From positions 124,001-188,000 of the forward strand of contig CAIJFI010000007.1 of the NCBI GenBank assembly GCA_903819975.1: a DNA stretch of 64,000 nucleotides. The letters run 5' to 3'. Source of the stretch: an uncultured Bacteroidota bacterium (lineage in GTDB: Bacteria; Bacteroidota; Bacteroidia; Chitinophagales; Chitinophagaceae). Shown here one piece after another: positions 18,522 through 25,854 of the stretch. A program made the translations under genes and the position numbers. Below the pieces are notes generated by a model. It was not told the DNA's origin, made no database searches, and worked only from the letters and a program-made list of their open reading frames with translations. The number at the start of each line of letters is the position of its first letter. Within the stretch, counting starts at the first letter, position 1.

Positions 18522-18623
18522 AGGCTACAAAGAAAAGCAAACCTCTCTAAATTCCCCATAAATAGGCAATTATTTATCCACTTTTAGGCAAAAATGGAGC
18601 ATCTTTGAGCAAATTATAATTGA

Positions 18624-19538
18624 ATGCACTCTAAGTGGACTAATTGGCTTGTTTTTGCCCTCCTTTCGGTGGTTTGGGGTAGTTCTTTTATATTAATGAA
18701 AGAAGGCCTTAAAGCTTTTACACCCTATCAGGTAGCATCACTTAGAATGTTATCGGCAGGAGTGATTCTACTTCCATTTGCTTACAAAGCCCTAAAAATT
18801 GTCCCGCGTCAAAAATTGGCCTTGGTAATCCTGTCTGGCATTTTAGGGAATTTTATTCCTGCTTATCTTTTTTGCATTGCAGAAACTCAAATTGATAGTT
18901 CACTAGCTGGTATCTTAAATTCTCTAACACCAATGTTCACGATCATAGTGGGTGTACTGTTTTTTAATGTTCAAACCAGCATGGTAAAAGTAATTGGAAT
19001 GATAATTGGCTTTATAGGATTAAGCTTTTTATTGGCAGCAGGAAAAGATGTTAGCTTGCATAATTTATCCTTTGCTGGACTCGTTTTATTAGCCACTTTA
19101 TTTTATGGCATTAACGTAAATATTGTAGGAAGATATATGCAACAATTAGGTTCTCTAAATGTAGCATCCATTGCATTTGCATTTTTAATAATTCCAAGCA
19201 CTTGTGTTTTATATTTTACAGGCTATTTTAATAATAATTTTAATGACCCAATTGTTATTCGTTCTTTAATGGCAAGTAGTTTGCTTGGTATAGTGGGTAC
19301 TTCCCTTGCAACCATATTGTTTTACTTTTTAGTTAAGCGTGCAGGCATTTTATTTGGGTCCCTTGTTACTTATGGAATACCTGTAATAGCTGTGGCATGG
19401 GGCTTATTAGACGGAGAGTCATTAAGTTTGATGCAAGTCGCTTGCCTAGGAATTATCTTATTTGGAGTGCTTGTCGTGAATCGCGGCAACTTTAATTTCA
19501 TTCCTTTTTTTCGGAAGAAAGAAAATACCTCTTTATAA
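18624..19538 (+). CDS. EamA/DMT-superfamily transporter
   Basis: A 304-residue inner-membrane protein with ten predicted helices in two EamA repeats. The first repeat opens with FALLSVVWGSSFILMKEGLKAFTPYQVASLRML, the signature of the drug/metabolite transporter superfamily, and the second with FAGLVLLATLFYGINVNIVGRYM. Members export or import amino acids, nucleobases, sugars or other small metabolites, and the substrate cannot be judged. A near-consensus -7 box CATCTTTG (18600-18607) precedes the ATG by 16 nt. It ends at a perfect bidirectional terminator shared with frr. Confidence 0.9.
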   Translation: MHSKWTNWLVFALLSVVWGSSFILMKEGLKAFTPYQVASLRMLSAGVILLPFAYKALKIVPRQKLALVILSGILGNFIPAYLFCIAETQIDSSLAGILNSLTPMFTIIVGVLFFNVQTSMVKVIGMIIGFIGLSFLLAAGKDVSLHNLSFAGLVLLATLFYGINVNIVGRYMQQLGSLNVASIAFAFLIIPSTCVLYFTGYFNNNFNDPIVIRSLMASSLLGIVGTSLATILFYFLVKRAGILFGSLVTYGIPVIAVAWGLLDGESLSLMQVACLGIILFGVLVVNRGNFNFIPFFRKKENTSL

Positions 19539-19550
19539 AATAATACAAAC

Positions 19551-19578
19551 TAAAAGGCCCTCAATTGAGGGCCTTTTA
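19551..19578. terminator. Perfect-palindrome bidirectional terminator between EamA gene and frr
   Basis: A 28-bp uninterrupted palindrome, TAAAAGGCCCTCAA followed by its exact reverse complement. It has A-tract and T-tract ends and serves both convergent genes. Confidence 0.92.
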
Positions 19579-19597
19579 TATATCTTGATGACTGCAA

Positions 19598-20161
19598 TTA
19601 AACGGTCATGATTTCTTTTTCTTTAGCTTCTAGGTGTTTATCCACTAAAGCAATGTGCTTGTCGGTTAAAGCCTGAATTTCATCTTCGGCACCTTTACAA
19701 ATATCCTCACTAGTGCCATCTTTTTGTAATTTCTTTACTTTTTCAATATGGTCTCTACGAATATTACGAATTGCCACTTTACTATGCTCTCCCTCACCTG
19801 CAGCTTTCTTATATAATTCCTTACGACGCTCTTCGGTTAGTGGAGGCATGAATAATCGAATATTAATACCGTCATTTTGAGGTGTAATTCCAATATTCGC
19901 TGCCATTATAGATCTTTCAATTAATGCCAACATATTCTTTTCCCAAGGCTGAATGCTAATGGTTCTTGTATCTAATACTTGTACATTGGCAACCTGGCTA
20001 ATAGGAGTAGGTGTGCCGTAATAATCTACATTAATACCTTCTAAGATAGAAGGGGATGCCTTGCCTGCTCTAATTTTAGAAATCTCGATTTCTAAGTGGT
20101 TAATGGCTTTTTTCATGCCACTTTCCGCCTCTGTTGTGATTTTTTTTAACTCCTCTGACAT
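19598..20161 (-). CDS. frr: Ribosome recycling factor
   Basis: Splits the post-termination 70S complex together with EF-G, in the cytoplasm. The 187-residue length and architecture are standard. The helical opening MKKAINHLEIEISKIRAGKASPSIL and the beta domain VDYYGTPTPISQVANVQV are visible. So is the diagnostic C-terminal block RRKELYKKAAGEGEHSKVAIRNIRRDHIEKVKKLQKDG. A perfect -7 box TAGCTTTG lies 20 bp upstream, and the gene is divergent from the transketolase gene. pyrH is not beside it, unlike in many bacteria. Confidence 0.97.
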   Translation of the reverse strand: MSEELKKITTEAESGMKKAINHLEIEISKIRAGKASPSILEGINVDYYGTPTPISQVANVQVLDTRTISIQPWEKNMLALIERSIMAANIGITPQNDGINIRLFMPPLTEERRKELYKKAAGEGEHSKVAIRNIRRDHIEKVKKLQKDGTSEDICKGAEDEIQALTDKHIALVDKHLEAKEKEIMTV

Positions 20162-20180
20162 AATGAATTATTTGAGTATA

Positions 20181-20188
20181 CAAAGCTA
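20181..20188 (-). promoter_or_regulatory. -7 promoter box of frr
   Basis: Minus-strand TAGCTTTG fits TAnnTTTG and ends 19 nt before the ATG at 20161. No convincing -33 element is seen. Confidence 0.5.
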
Positions 20189-20226
20189 AGCAAATCATAG
20201 TATTCTGCATAAGTCTTTTTTTTATC

Positions 20227-20234
20227 TATCTTTG
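20227..20234 (+). promoter_or_regulatory. -7 promoter box of the transketolase N-half gene
   Basis: TATCTTTG fits TAnnTTTG and ends 20 nt before the ATG at 20255. Together with 20181-20188 it makes this 93-bp gap a divergent promoter pair. Confidence 0.5.
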
Positions 20235-20254
20235 TCGCATAGACACAAAATACT

Positions 20255-21094
20255 ATGGCAACAACCGAATTAACTAAAATTGCTTCTCAAGTAAGAAGAG
20301 ACATTGTAAGAATGGTACACGCACAACAAAGTGGTCACCCAGGTGGTTCTTTGGGCTGTGCCGACTTTTTAACTGCACTTTATTTTAAAGTAATGAAGAT
20401 TGATACCGACTTTAAAATGGATGGTAAAAACGAAGATTTATTCTTTTTGTCAAACGGCCATATCTCTCCAGTTTTTTATTCTGTTTTGTCTAGATCAGGT
20501 TATTTTGATGTGAAAGAATTATCTACTTTCCGCAAAATTAATTCTCGTTTACAAGGACACCCAACTACGCACGAACATCTTCCTGGTATTCGTATTGCAA
20601 GTGGTTCTTTAGGGCAAGGTATGAGCGTGGCAATTGGTGCTGCTCTTTCTAAAAAATACAATGGCGACGATCGCACAGTTTATTCATTACATGGTGATGG
20701 AGAATTACAAGAAGGACAAAACTGGGAAGCGATTATGTTTGCCGCTCACAATAAAGTAGATAATTACATTGCTACAATAGATGTGAATGGCCAACAAATT
20801 GACGGACCATTAAGCAAAGTGTTAAACCTTGATAATTTAGAAGATAAATTCAAAGCATTCCACTGGACTGTGTTGCATATGGATGGTCATAATATGGATG
20901 AGATTGTTGCTACTTTAGAAAAAGCAAAGTCTTTAACTGGTCAAGGTAAGCCAATTGTGATTTTAATGAAAACAACAATGGGCAAAGGGGTTGACTTTAT
21001 GGAAACAGGTCATGAGTGGCATGGCATTGCTCCAAACGATGAGCAATTAGCTAAAGCACTTGGACAATTAGAAGAAACTTTAGGGGACTATTAA
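20255..21094 (+). CDS. Transketolase, N-terminal subunit, without an adjacent C-terminal partner
   Basis: The thiamine-diphosphate-binding half of a split transketolase, which moves two-carbon units in the pentose phosphate pathway. The 279 residues show VHAQQSGHPGGSLGCADFLTALYF, HLPGIRIASGSLGQGMSVAIGAAL and the TPP/Mg motif HGDGELQEGQNWEAIMFAAHN. It ends normally with a stop and an intrinsic terminator, so it is not a truncation of a fused gene. In genomes with split enzymes the pyrimidine-domain/C-terminal half usually follows directly, but here the next gene is the LolE-like permease on the other strand. The partner must be encoded elsewhere, or this half may pair with another subunit. Confidence 0.93.
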   Translation: MATTELTKIASQVRRDIVRMVHAQQSGHPGGSLGCADFLTALYFKVMKIDTDFKMDGKNEDLFFLSNGHISPVFYSVLSRSGYFDVKELSTFRKINSRLQGHPTTHEHLPGIRIASGSLGQGMSVAIGAALSKKYNGDDRTVYSLHGDGELQEGQNWEAIMFAAHNKVDNYIATIDVNGQQIDGPLSKVLNLDNLEDKFKAFHWTVLHMDGHNMDEIVATLEKAKSLTGQGKPIVILMKTTMGKGVDFMETGHEWHGIAPNDEQLAKALGQLEETLGDY

Positions 21095-21113
21095 TCCTAC
21101 AAAATAAATTTTC

Positions 21114-21144
21114 AAAAGCCGCAACTAACTACTGCGGCTTTTTT
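21114..21144 (+). terminator. Intrinsic terminator of the transketolase N-half gene
   Basis: AAAAGCCGCA and TGCGGCTTTT form a perfect 10-bp stem with a 9-nt loop followed by T residues. Confidence 0.9.
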
Positions 21145-21199
21145 ATTGTTTTGACGTTCAAGATTTTTGCAAAAAAATTTATGAACAATAGGGAATAGT

Positions 21200-21259
21200 T
21201 AAAAAAATAAAAAAAAGTTAAAATAATTAAGGGCTAATTTTTAATAGCCCTTAATTATT
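21200..21259 (-). terminator. Intrinsic terminator of the rbfA/LolE-like operon
   Basis: AATAATTAAGGGCTA (21222-21236) and TAGCCCTTAATTATT (21245-21259) form a perfect 15-bp stem with an 8-nt loop, overlapping the stop codon of the minus-strand gene by 2 nt. On the minus strand it is followed by a long T-rich tract (21197-21221). Confidence 0.85.
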
Positions 21260-22472
21260 AAACAATTCGCTCATAAATTTTTGCAGCAGCTTTGCGCGAT
21301 GGAATCCATCCTGCTAATAATGCAATTACAATTACCAATAACATGATAGCTACATAATCTATTGCCATTGGTTGTATAGGATAATAATCAATAACGAAAG
21401 ACCCGCCGCCTAGTTTAATGAAATGGTATTTGTATTGAAGCCAGCAAAATACACTAGCCAATCCACCGCCAATGATAGCACCCAAAATGGCCATCACTCC
21501 TGATAATAATAAAAATATTTTTTGAATATCCCATTGTGTCGCGCCCATTGCATTTAACACATGAATGTCTTTTTGTTTTTCTAATACCAACATAGTTAAT
21601 GCTCCTACTAAATTGAAAGAAGCCACTATCATGATTAAAGCAAGGATACAAAATATGATCCATTTTTCTACCTGCATAATTCTATACAGGTCTATGTTTT
21701 GTTGGTACTTGTTTCTTACATCAAAACCAGTTCCCATTATTTTTTCAATCTCTTTAATGACCTCTGCTTCATTTTTCCCATTCACCGAAAACTCAATGGC
21801 AGAAACTTCATCGGACTTTAAATCAAAAAGGTATTGCGCAAAAGCTGCATTGGTAAATACATACTGATCATCAAACTCCTGCTGTACCGAAAAAGCGCCT
21901 GATTCCTGTGCATTTAATGAATTAAGTTGTCCTATTTGTGTAATGGATTTCCCAGATCTATTTACTGCAAATACTTGAATGGTATCACCAATTAATTGCT
22001 GCATCATACCTAACTTATGTTCAATCCCGATACCCATTACAAACAAAGGAGACTGCTCATTACCTAGTGTATAATCACCCCTTTTTAAATACTTTTTTAA
22101 TTGATTAATGCTGTTGTAAGAATTTTCTACCCCTTTCACATAAGCCACAGTCTGAAAACCGTTCTTCACTAACAAAGCCCTGCTTTCAATTACCTTACTA
22201 ATTGCATTTACACCCGCAGTCGACTTTAATTGTTGGTATTGTGCATCTTGAATGGTGAAAAATTTTCCTTGCTTTGGAGTAACTCGTATGTCCGCATAAA
22301 AATCGGTATACAACCCTTTCACTACCGAAGTAAAACCATTGGAAACACTAAGAATGGTAATTAAAGCAGCAGTGCCAATGGCTATCGCAAAAACACTTAC
22401 CCAAGCAATAATTTGAATTGCTTGAAAAGCGTACTTGCCTCTAAAATAACGCCATGCAAATAAGAAATGCAC
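21258..22472 (-). CDS. LolC/LolE-like ABC transporter permease (FtsX/MacB fold)
   Basis: An inner-membrane permease likely acting in lipoprotein release from the inner membrane. The 404 residues have the FtsX-type layout: one N-terminal helix (about 20-45, IIAWVSVFAIAIGTAALITILSV), a large periplasmic domain (about 46-270), and three C-terminal helices (about 275-300, 320-345, 372-393). The opening MHFLFAWRYFRGKYAFQAIQIIAWVSV is typical of LolE-type proteins in Bacteroidota. The partner ATPase (LolD) is not adjacent. It lies 4 bp after rbfA and probably shares its transcript. Another FtsX-family export role cannot be excluded. Confidence 0.85.
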   Translation of the reverse strand: MHFLFAWRYFRGKYAFQAIQIIAWVSVFAIAIGTAALITILSVSNGFTSVVKGLYTDFYADIRVTPKQGKFFTIQDAQYQQLKSTAGVNAISKVIESRALLVKNGFQTVAYVKGVENSYNSINQLKKYLKRGDYTLGNEQSPLFVMGIGIEHKLGMMQQLIGDTIQVFAVNRSGKSITQIGQLNSLNAQESGAFSVQQEFDDQYVFTNAAFAQYLFDLKSDEVSAIEFSVNGKNEAEVIKEIEKIMGTGFDVRNKYQQNIDLYRIMQVEKWIIFCILALIMIVASFNLVGALTMLVLEKQKDIHVLNAMGATQWDIQKIFLLLSGVMAILGAIIGGGLASVFCWLQYKYHFIKLGGGSFVIDYYPIQPMAIDYVAIMLLVIVIALLAGWIPSRKAAAKIYERIV

Positions 22473-22476
22473 TTAC

Positions 22477-22821
22477 TTATAAATTTTTAAGAATCTCTTC
22501 CATTTTAAATACATAATCCAATGTGTCATCTAAATAAAAATGTAATACAGGAATGCGTCTTAATTGTTGCTTCATTTCGGCACCCAATCTTTTTTTGATT
22601 TCCCACTCCTGAGCTTTAATTTTTTTAAAGCATGCTGCTTGGTCATTCACCTGAAATAAGCTTAAATATATTCTAGCTTCCAATAAATCGGGCGTCACTT
22701 TTACCGATGATATTGATACCATCCCGCCGTCCACAATTGTGAGGCCTAACTTTAAAAATATGTCATTCATTGTGGTCTGAATTGCACCCGCCACCTGTTT
22801 CTGTCTTTTACCTTCTTCCAT
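22477..22821 (-). CDS. rbfA: Ribosome-binding factor A
   Basis: A small KH-like protein needed for maturation of the 30S subunit and 16S rRNA 5'-end processing. The fold is recognisable from KRQKQVAGAIQTTMNDIFLKLGL, the VSISSVKVTPDLLEARIYLSLF core, and RRIPVLHFYLDDTLDYVFKMEEIL at the end. The ORF track starts three codons earlier at MIIMEEGK. I prefer the ATG at 22821, giving MEEGKRQKQ, which matches family N-termini. Normal length. It precedes the LolE-like gene by 4 bp and is divergent from the ABC exporter. Confidence 0.93.
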   Translation of the reverse strand: MEEGKRQKQVAGAIQTTMNDIFLKLGLTIVDGGMVSISSVKVTPDLLEARIYLSLFQVNDQAACFKKIKAQEWEIKKRLGAEMKQQLRRIPVLHFYLDDTLDYVFKMEEILKNL

Positions 22822-22890
22822 AATAATCAAAATCGTTGATTCGCTGTAAAATTAGTTACTTTGCTGATTATTCCGTGGAATAGTTTATAT

Positions 22891-24708
22891 ATGAAGAAAT
22901 TTATTAGAATCGTTAGTTATATAAAGGAATACAAGGCTTATATGGGCCTGTACACCCTATTTATTACCCTTTCCATTATTTTTAGCTTATTCTCCCTAAG
23001 TATGCTAATGCCATTTATGGATTTGATATTTGGCAGCAATGAATTAACCGGGGTAGTTAAGGCAGCAACAGCGAGCACAGGAAGTATTAAAGAGGTGGTA
23101 TATGGTTTTTTACAAACCAACATTGCAAAATATGGTAAAGTATATGCCCTAGGCTGGATTTGCTTTGGCATTATTGGAGCCGTATTATTAAAGAATTTGT
23201 TTTTATACTTGTCATTTTACTTTTTGGCACCTATCCGAAACGCAGTTACCAGAAAGTATTCAAAACTATTGTACAATAAAATTTTACAATTACCAATTGG
23301 TTATTTTACCGAGCAACGCAAGGGCGATATTTTAAGTAGGTCCTCTAATGATATTGCAGAATTGGAAACTTCAATCATTGGTGCATTAGAAGGCATGATT
23401 AAAGAGCCTTTAAATATTATTGGAATCATTATTGTTCTATTTGCTATTAGTGTGAAGCTTACATTATTCGTTTTTGTTTTATTGCCATTAGCTGGATTAA
23501 TTGTTGGAAGAATTGGAAGAAGCTTAAAAAAACAAACTAATAAGGCGCAGGTGAAATGGGGTGAAATTATGTCTCAAATGGAAGAAACATTAACTGGCTT
23601 AAGAATTATAAAAGCGTTTAACGCGGAGGGAAGAGTGAAGAAAAGTTTCTTTGGATTAGTTGACGAAATTTTCTTGATTAAGAATAAAATTTTATACCGA
23701 CGCGACTTAGCATCTCCACTTTCTGAATCCTTAGGCGTTATAATTTTATGCTGCGTACTTTGGTTTGGAGGGAGACTAGTTTTAAGCGGTGAAATATTAT
23801 CTGGTAGTTCTTTTATTGGATATGTTGCATTATTCTCACAAATCATTAATCCTGCGAAAGCCTTATCCCAAGCGGTTTATAACGTAAACCGTGGAACCGC
23901 AACGCTTGATCGTTTAAACGAAGTTTTAGAAGCACCAATAGTTGTAGAAGAACCTGCAAACCCCGTTGAACTTTCTGGATTTAAGAATGCTATTCAATTT
24001 GAAAACGTACAGTTTTCTTATCAGGACACAACTATCTTAGACAATATTAATTTAACCATACAAAAAGGAAAAACAATTGCATTGGTTGGTTCGTCTGGTG
24101 CTGGCAAAAGTACTTTGGCCGACTTAGTTCCACGTTTTCATGACGTTAGCACTGGTAATTTATTTATAGATGGAAAAAACATTAAAGATTATAGCCTTAC
24201 AAGTTTGAGGCAACAAATAAGTATTGTTACACAAGAACCTATTTTATTTAATGACACGATTGCCGCAAATATTGCATTAGGTAAGCCAGACGCAACTGAA
24301 GCGGAGATTACCGAAGCTGCAAAAATTGCAAATGCTTACGATTTTATTGTTAAGAAAGAGGATGGCTTTAATACTATTATAGGAGACCGAGGTAGCAAGC
24401 TAAGTGGAGGCGAACGTCAACGTTTAACCATTGCAAGAGCCGTGCTTAAAAATCCTCCCATTCTTATCTTGGACGAAGCAACATCAGCTTTAGATACAGA
24501 GAGTGAGAAATTAGTTCAGGATGCGATTAATAATATGATGCAAAACAGAACATCCATTGTTATTGCTCACCGCCTTTCTACGATTCGTCACGCAGATGAA
24601 ATTATCGTATTACAAAAAGGCACTATTGTTGAGCGTGGTAACCACGATGAATTACTTGCACAAAACGGTTACTACCGTAAGCTGATTGAGATGCAGGAAG
24701 TGAAGTAG
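22891..24708 (+). CDS. MsbA-like ABC exporter (fused membrane and ATPase domains)
   Basis: A half-transporter that dimerises to flip lipids, lipid A precursors or other hydrophobic cargo across the inner membrane. Six membrane helices span about residues 15-310 (opening KKFIRIVSYIKEYKAYMGLYTLF), with the coupling region RKGDILSRSSNDIAELE. The ATPase domain has Walker A VGSSGAGKST, Q-loop IVTQEPILFND, signature KLSGGERQRLTIARA, Walker B ILILDEATSAL and switch His IVIAHRLSTIR. The ORF-track start at 22861 is a TTG inside a -7-like box, so I use the ATG at 22891, giving 605 residues. It ends at a bidirectional terminator. Exact cargo is not deducible. Confidence 0.92.
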   Translation: MKKFIRIVSYIKEYKAYMGLYTLFITLSIIFSLFSLSMLMPFMDLIFGSNELTGVVKAATASTGSIKEVVYGFLQTNIAKYGKVYALGWICFGIIGAVLLKNLFLYLSFYFLAPIRNAVTRKYSKLLYNKILQLPIGYFTEQRKGDILSRSSNDIAELETSIIGALEGMIKEPLNIIGIIIVLFAISVKLTLFVFVLLPLAGLIVGRIGRSLKKQTNKAQVKWGEIMSQMEETLTGLRIIKAFNAEGRVKKSFFGLVDEIFLIKNKILYRRDLASPLSESLGVIILCCVLWFGGRLVLSGEILSGSSFIGYVALFSQIINPAKALSQAVYNVNRGTATLDRLNEVLEAPIVVEEPANPVELSGFKNAIQFENVQFSYQDTTILDNINLTIQKGKTIALVGSSGAGKSTLADLVPRFHDVSTGNLFIDGKNIKDYSLTSLRQQISIVTQEPILFNDTIAANIALGKPDATEAEITEAAKIANAYDFIVKKEDGFNTIIGDRGSKLSGGERQRLTIARAVLKNPPILILDEATSALDTESEKLVQDAINNMMQNRTSIVIAHRLSTIRHADEIIVLQKGTIVERGNHDELLAQNGYYRKLIEMQEVK

Positions 24709-24770
24709 CCTTTACAATTTGCGTAAAAAATAATTCCAATATAATTGTGTTGTCCTAAAAAAAGGATACA

Positions 24771-24803
24771 AAAAAGCCCCGATTAATTTGATCGGGGCTT
24801 TTT
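24771..24803. terminator. Bidirectional terminator between ABC exporter and DksA-like gene
   Basis: AAAAAGCCCCGAT and ATCGGGGCTTTTT form a perfect 13-bp stem with a 7-nt loop between two convergent genes. Confidence 0.92.
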
Positions 24804-24829
24804 AAATTATATAAACTTTTAGTTTAGAT

Positions 24830-25852
24830 CTATTCTGCGTTAGTGCTGTTTTTTACATAGCCTAACTTAGCTTCTAGGCTTAACGTAGCATGTGGCACTG
24901 CACGTAAACGATCCTTGCTAATTAACAAGCCCGTTACTCTACAAATACCATAAGTCTTGTTTTGGATACGCATTAAAGCTTTCTCTAAGTGATCAATAAA
25001 GGTAATTTGACGGCTTGCCATTTGACCTAATTGCTCTCTTTCCATACTTACGCTACCATCTTCCATAGTCATGTATCTAGCGTCGTCATTGTCTCCGCCT
25101 AATTCATCCTTACGAGTGATGATGCCTTGTAAATAAACAAGTTCTTTTTTAGCTGCATCTAATTTACGAGAAATCAATTCCTTGAATTCTGCTAATTCAG
25201 CATCTGAATATTTAACTAAAGTCTCAGTTGATCTTTCTACTTCTTTTCTCTTTTCCATAGGGACATAGCCTGGTTGATATGGCACACTACTCTTACTGTT
25301 GATCTTTGGTACTTTCACATCCTTAATAGGCTCAGCAACTTTACGCACTGGCTTTACTGGAGGAGTTGGTATTTTTGGAACTGGCTTAGCAGGAGGTACA
25401 TATTTTTCAACTGGCTTAACAGGCGCAACTGGCTTTGCAGGCGCAGCAGCAGGTTTTGCTGTTGGTTTAACAGGAGCTTTAACTGCTGCTTTAGCTGGAG
25501 CTACTACTTTTTTAGCAGGTGCAGCAGGTTTTACCGGAGCTGCCTTCTTAGCAGGTGTAGCTACCTTTTTAATTGGAGCTTTTGCTGGGGCTGCCTTTGC
25601 AGGAGCTGCTTTTTTAGCTGGCGCAACTACTTTCTTAGCTGGTGCCGCTACCTTTTTAATTGGAGCCTTTGCAGGAGCTGCCTTCTTAGCAGGCGCAGCC
25701 TTTTTTACAGGTGCTGCAGCCTTTTTAATTGGAGCTTTTGCAGGAGCTGCCTTCTTAGCAGGTGCTGCTTTTTTAACAGGAGCCGCCTTTTTAGCAGGTG
25801 TAGCCTTCTTAATTGGAGCCGCTTTTTTAGGCGCTGGTTTCTTTGTAGCCAT
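24830..25852 (-). CDS. TraR/DksA-family protein with long histone-H1-like Lys/Ala/Pro N-terminal tail
   Basis: A 340-residue two-part protein. Residues 1-185 are almost only Lys, Ala, Pro and Val in imperfect KKAAPAKKAAPAKAP units, a basic disordered tail like histone H1 or HU C-terminal tails. Residues about 190-340 are a DksA-like coiled-coil plus globular region: YSDAELAEFKELISRKLDAAKKELVYLQGII, DHLEKALMRIQNKTYGICRVTGLLISKDRLRAVPHATLSLEAK. Only one Cys remains, so a four-Cys zinc site is absent, as is usual for the short Bacteroidota homologues. Standalone versions are about 125 residues. The tail may bind DNA or rRNA while the DksA part contacts RNA polymerase. It starts 2 bp after ileS, so it is probably co-transcribed. 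Confidence 0.85.
   Translation of the reverse strand: MATKKPAPKKAAPIKKATPAKKAAPVKKAAPAKKAAPAKAPIKKAAAPVKKAAPAKKAAPAKAPIKKVAAPAKKVVAPAKKAAPAKAAPAKAPIKKVATPAKKAAPVKPAAPAKKVVAPAKAAVKAPVKPTAKPAAAPAKPVAPVKPVEKYVPPAKPVPKIPTPPVKPVRKVAEPIKDVKVPKINSKSSVPYQPGYVPMEKRKEVERSTETLVKYSDAELAEFKELISRKLDAAKKELVYLQGIITRKDELGGDNDDARYMTMEDGSVSMEREQLGQMASRQITFIDHLEKALMRIQNKTYGICRVTGLLISKDRLRAVPHATLSLEAKLGYVKNSTNAE
25290..25845 (-). repeat. Degenerate tandem coding repeat for the Lys/Ala/Pro tail
   Basis: The region encodes reiterated KKAAPAK-type units, visible on the plus strand as recurring GCAGGAGCTGCC-TTCTTAGCAGG-like strings. The DNA copies are diverged by synonymous changes. It explains the two long plus-strand ORFs (25274-25972 and 25299-25988), which are shadows. 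Length variation by slippage between strains is likely. Confidence 0.8.
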
Positions 25853-25854
25853 AT

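Noticed and set aside
25290-25845. CRISPR-like periodic DNA.
   Set aside because: Repeat units are degenerate, of variable length, lack unique spacers and lie in frame inside a coding sequence.
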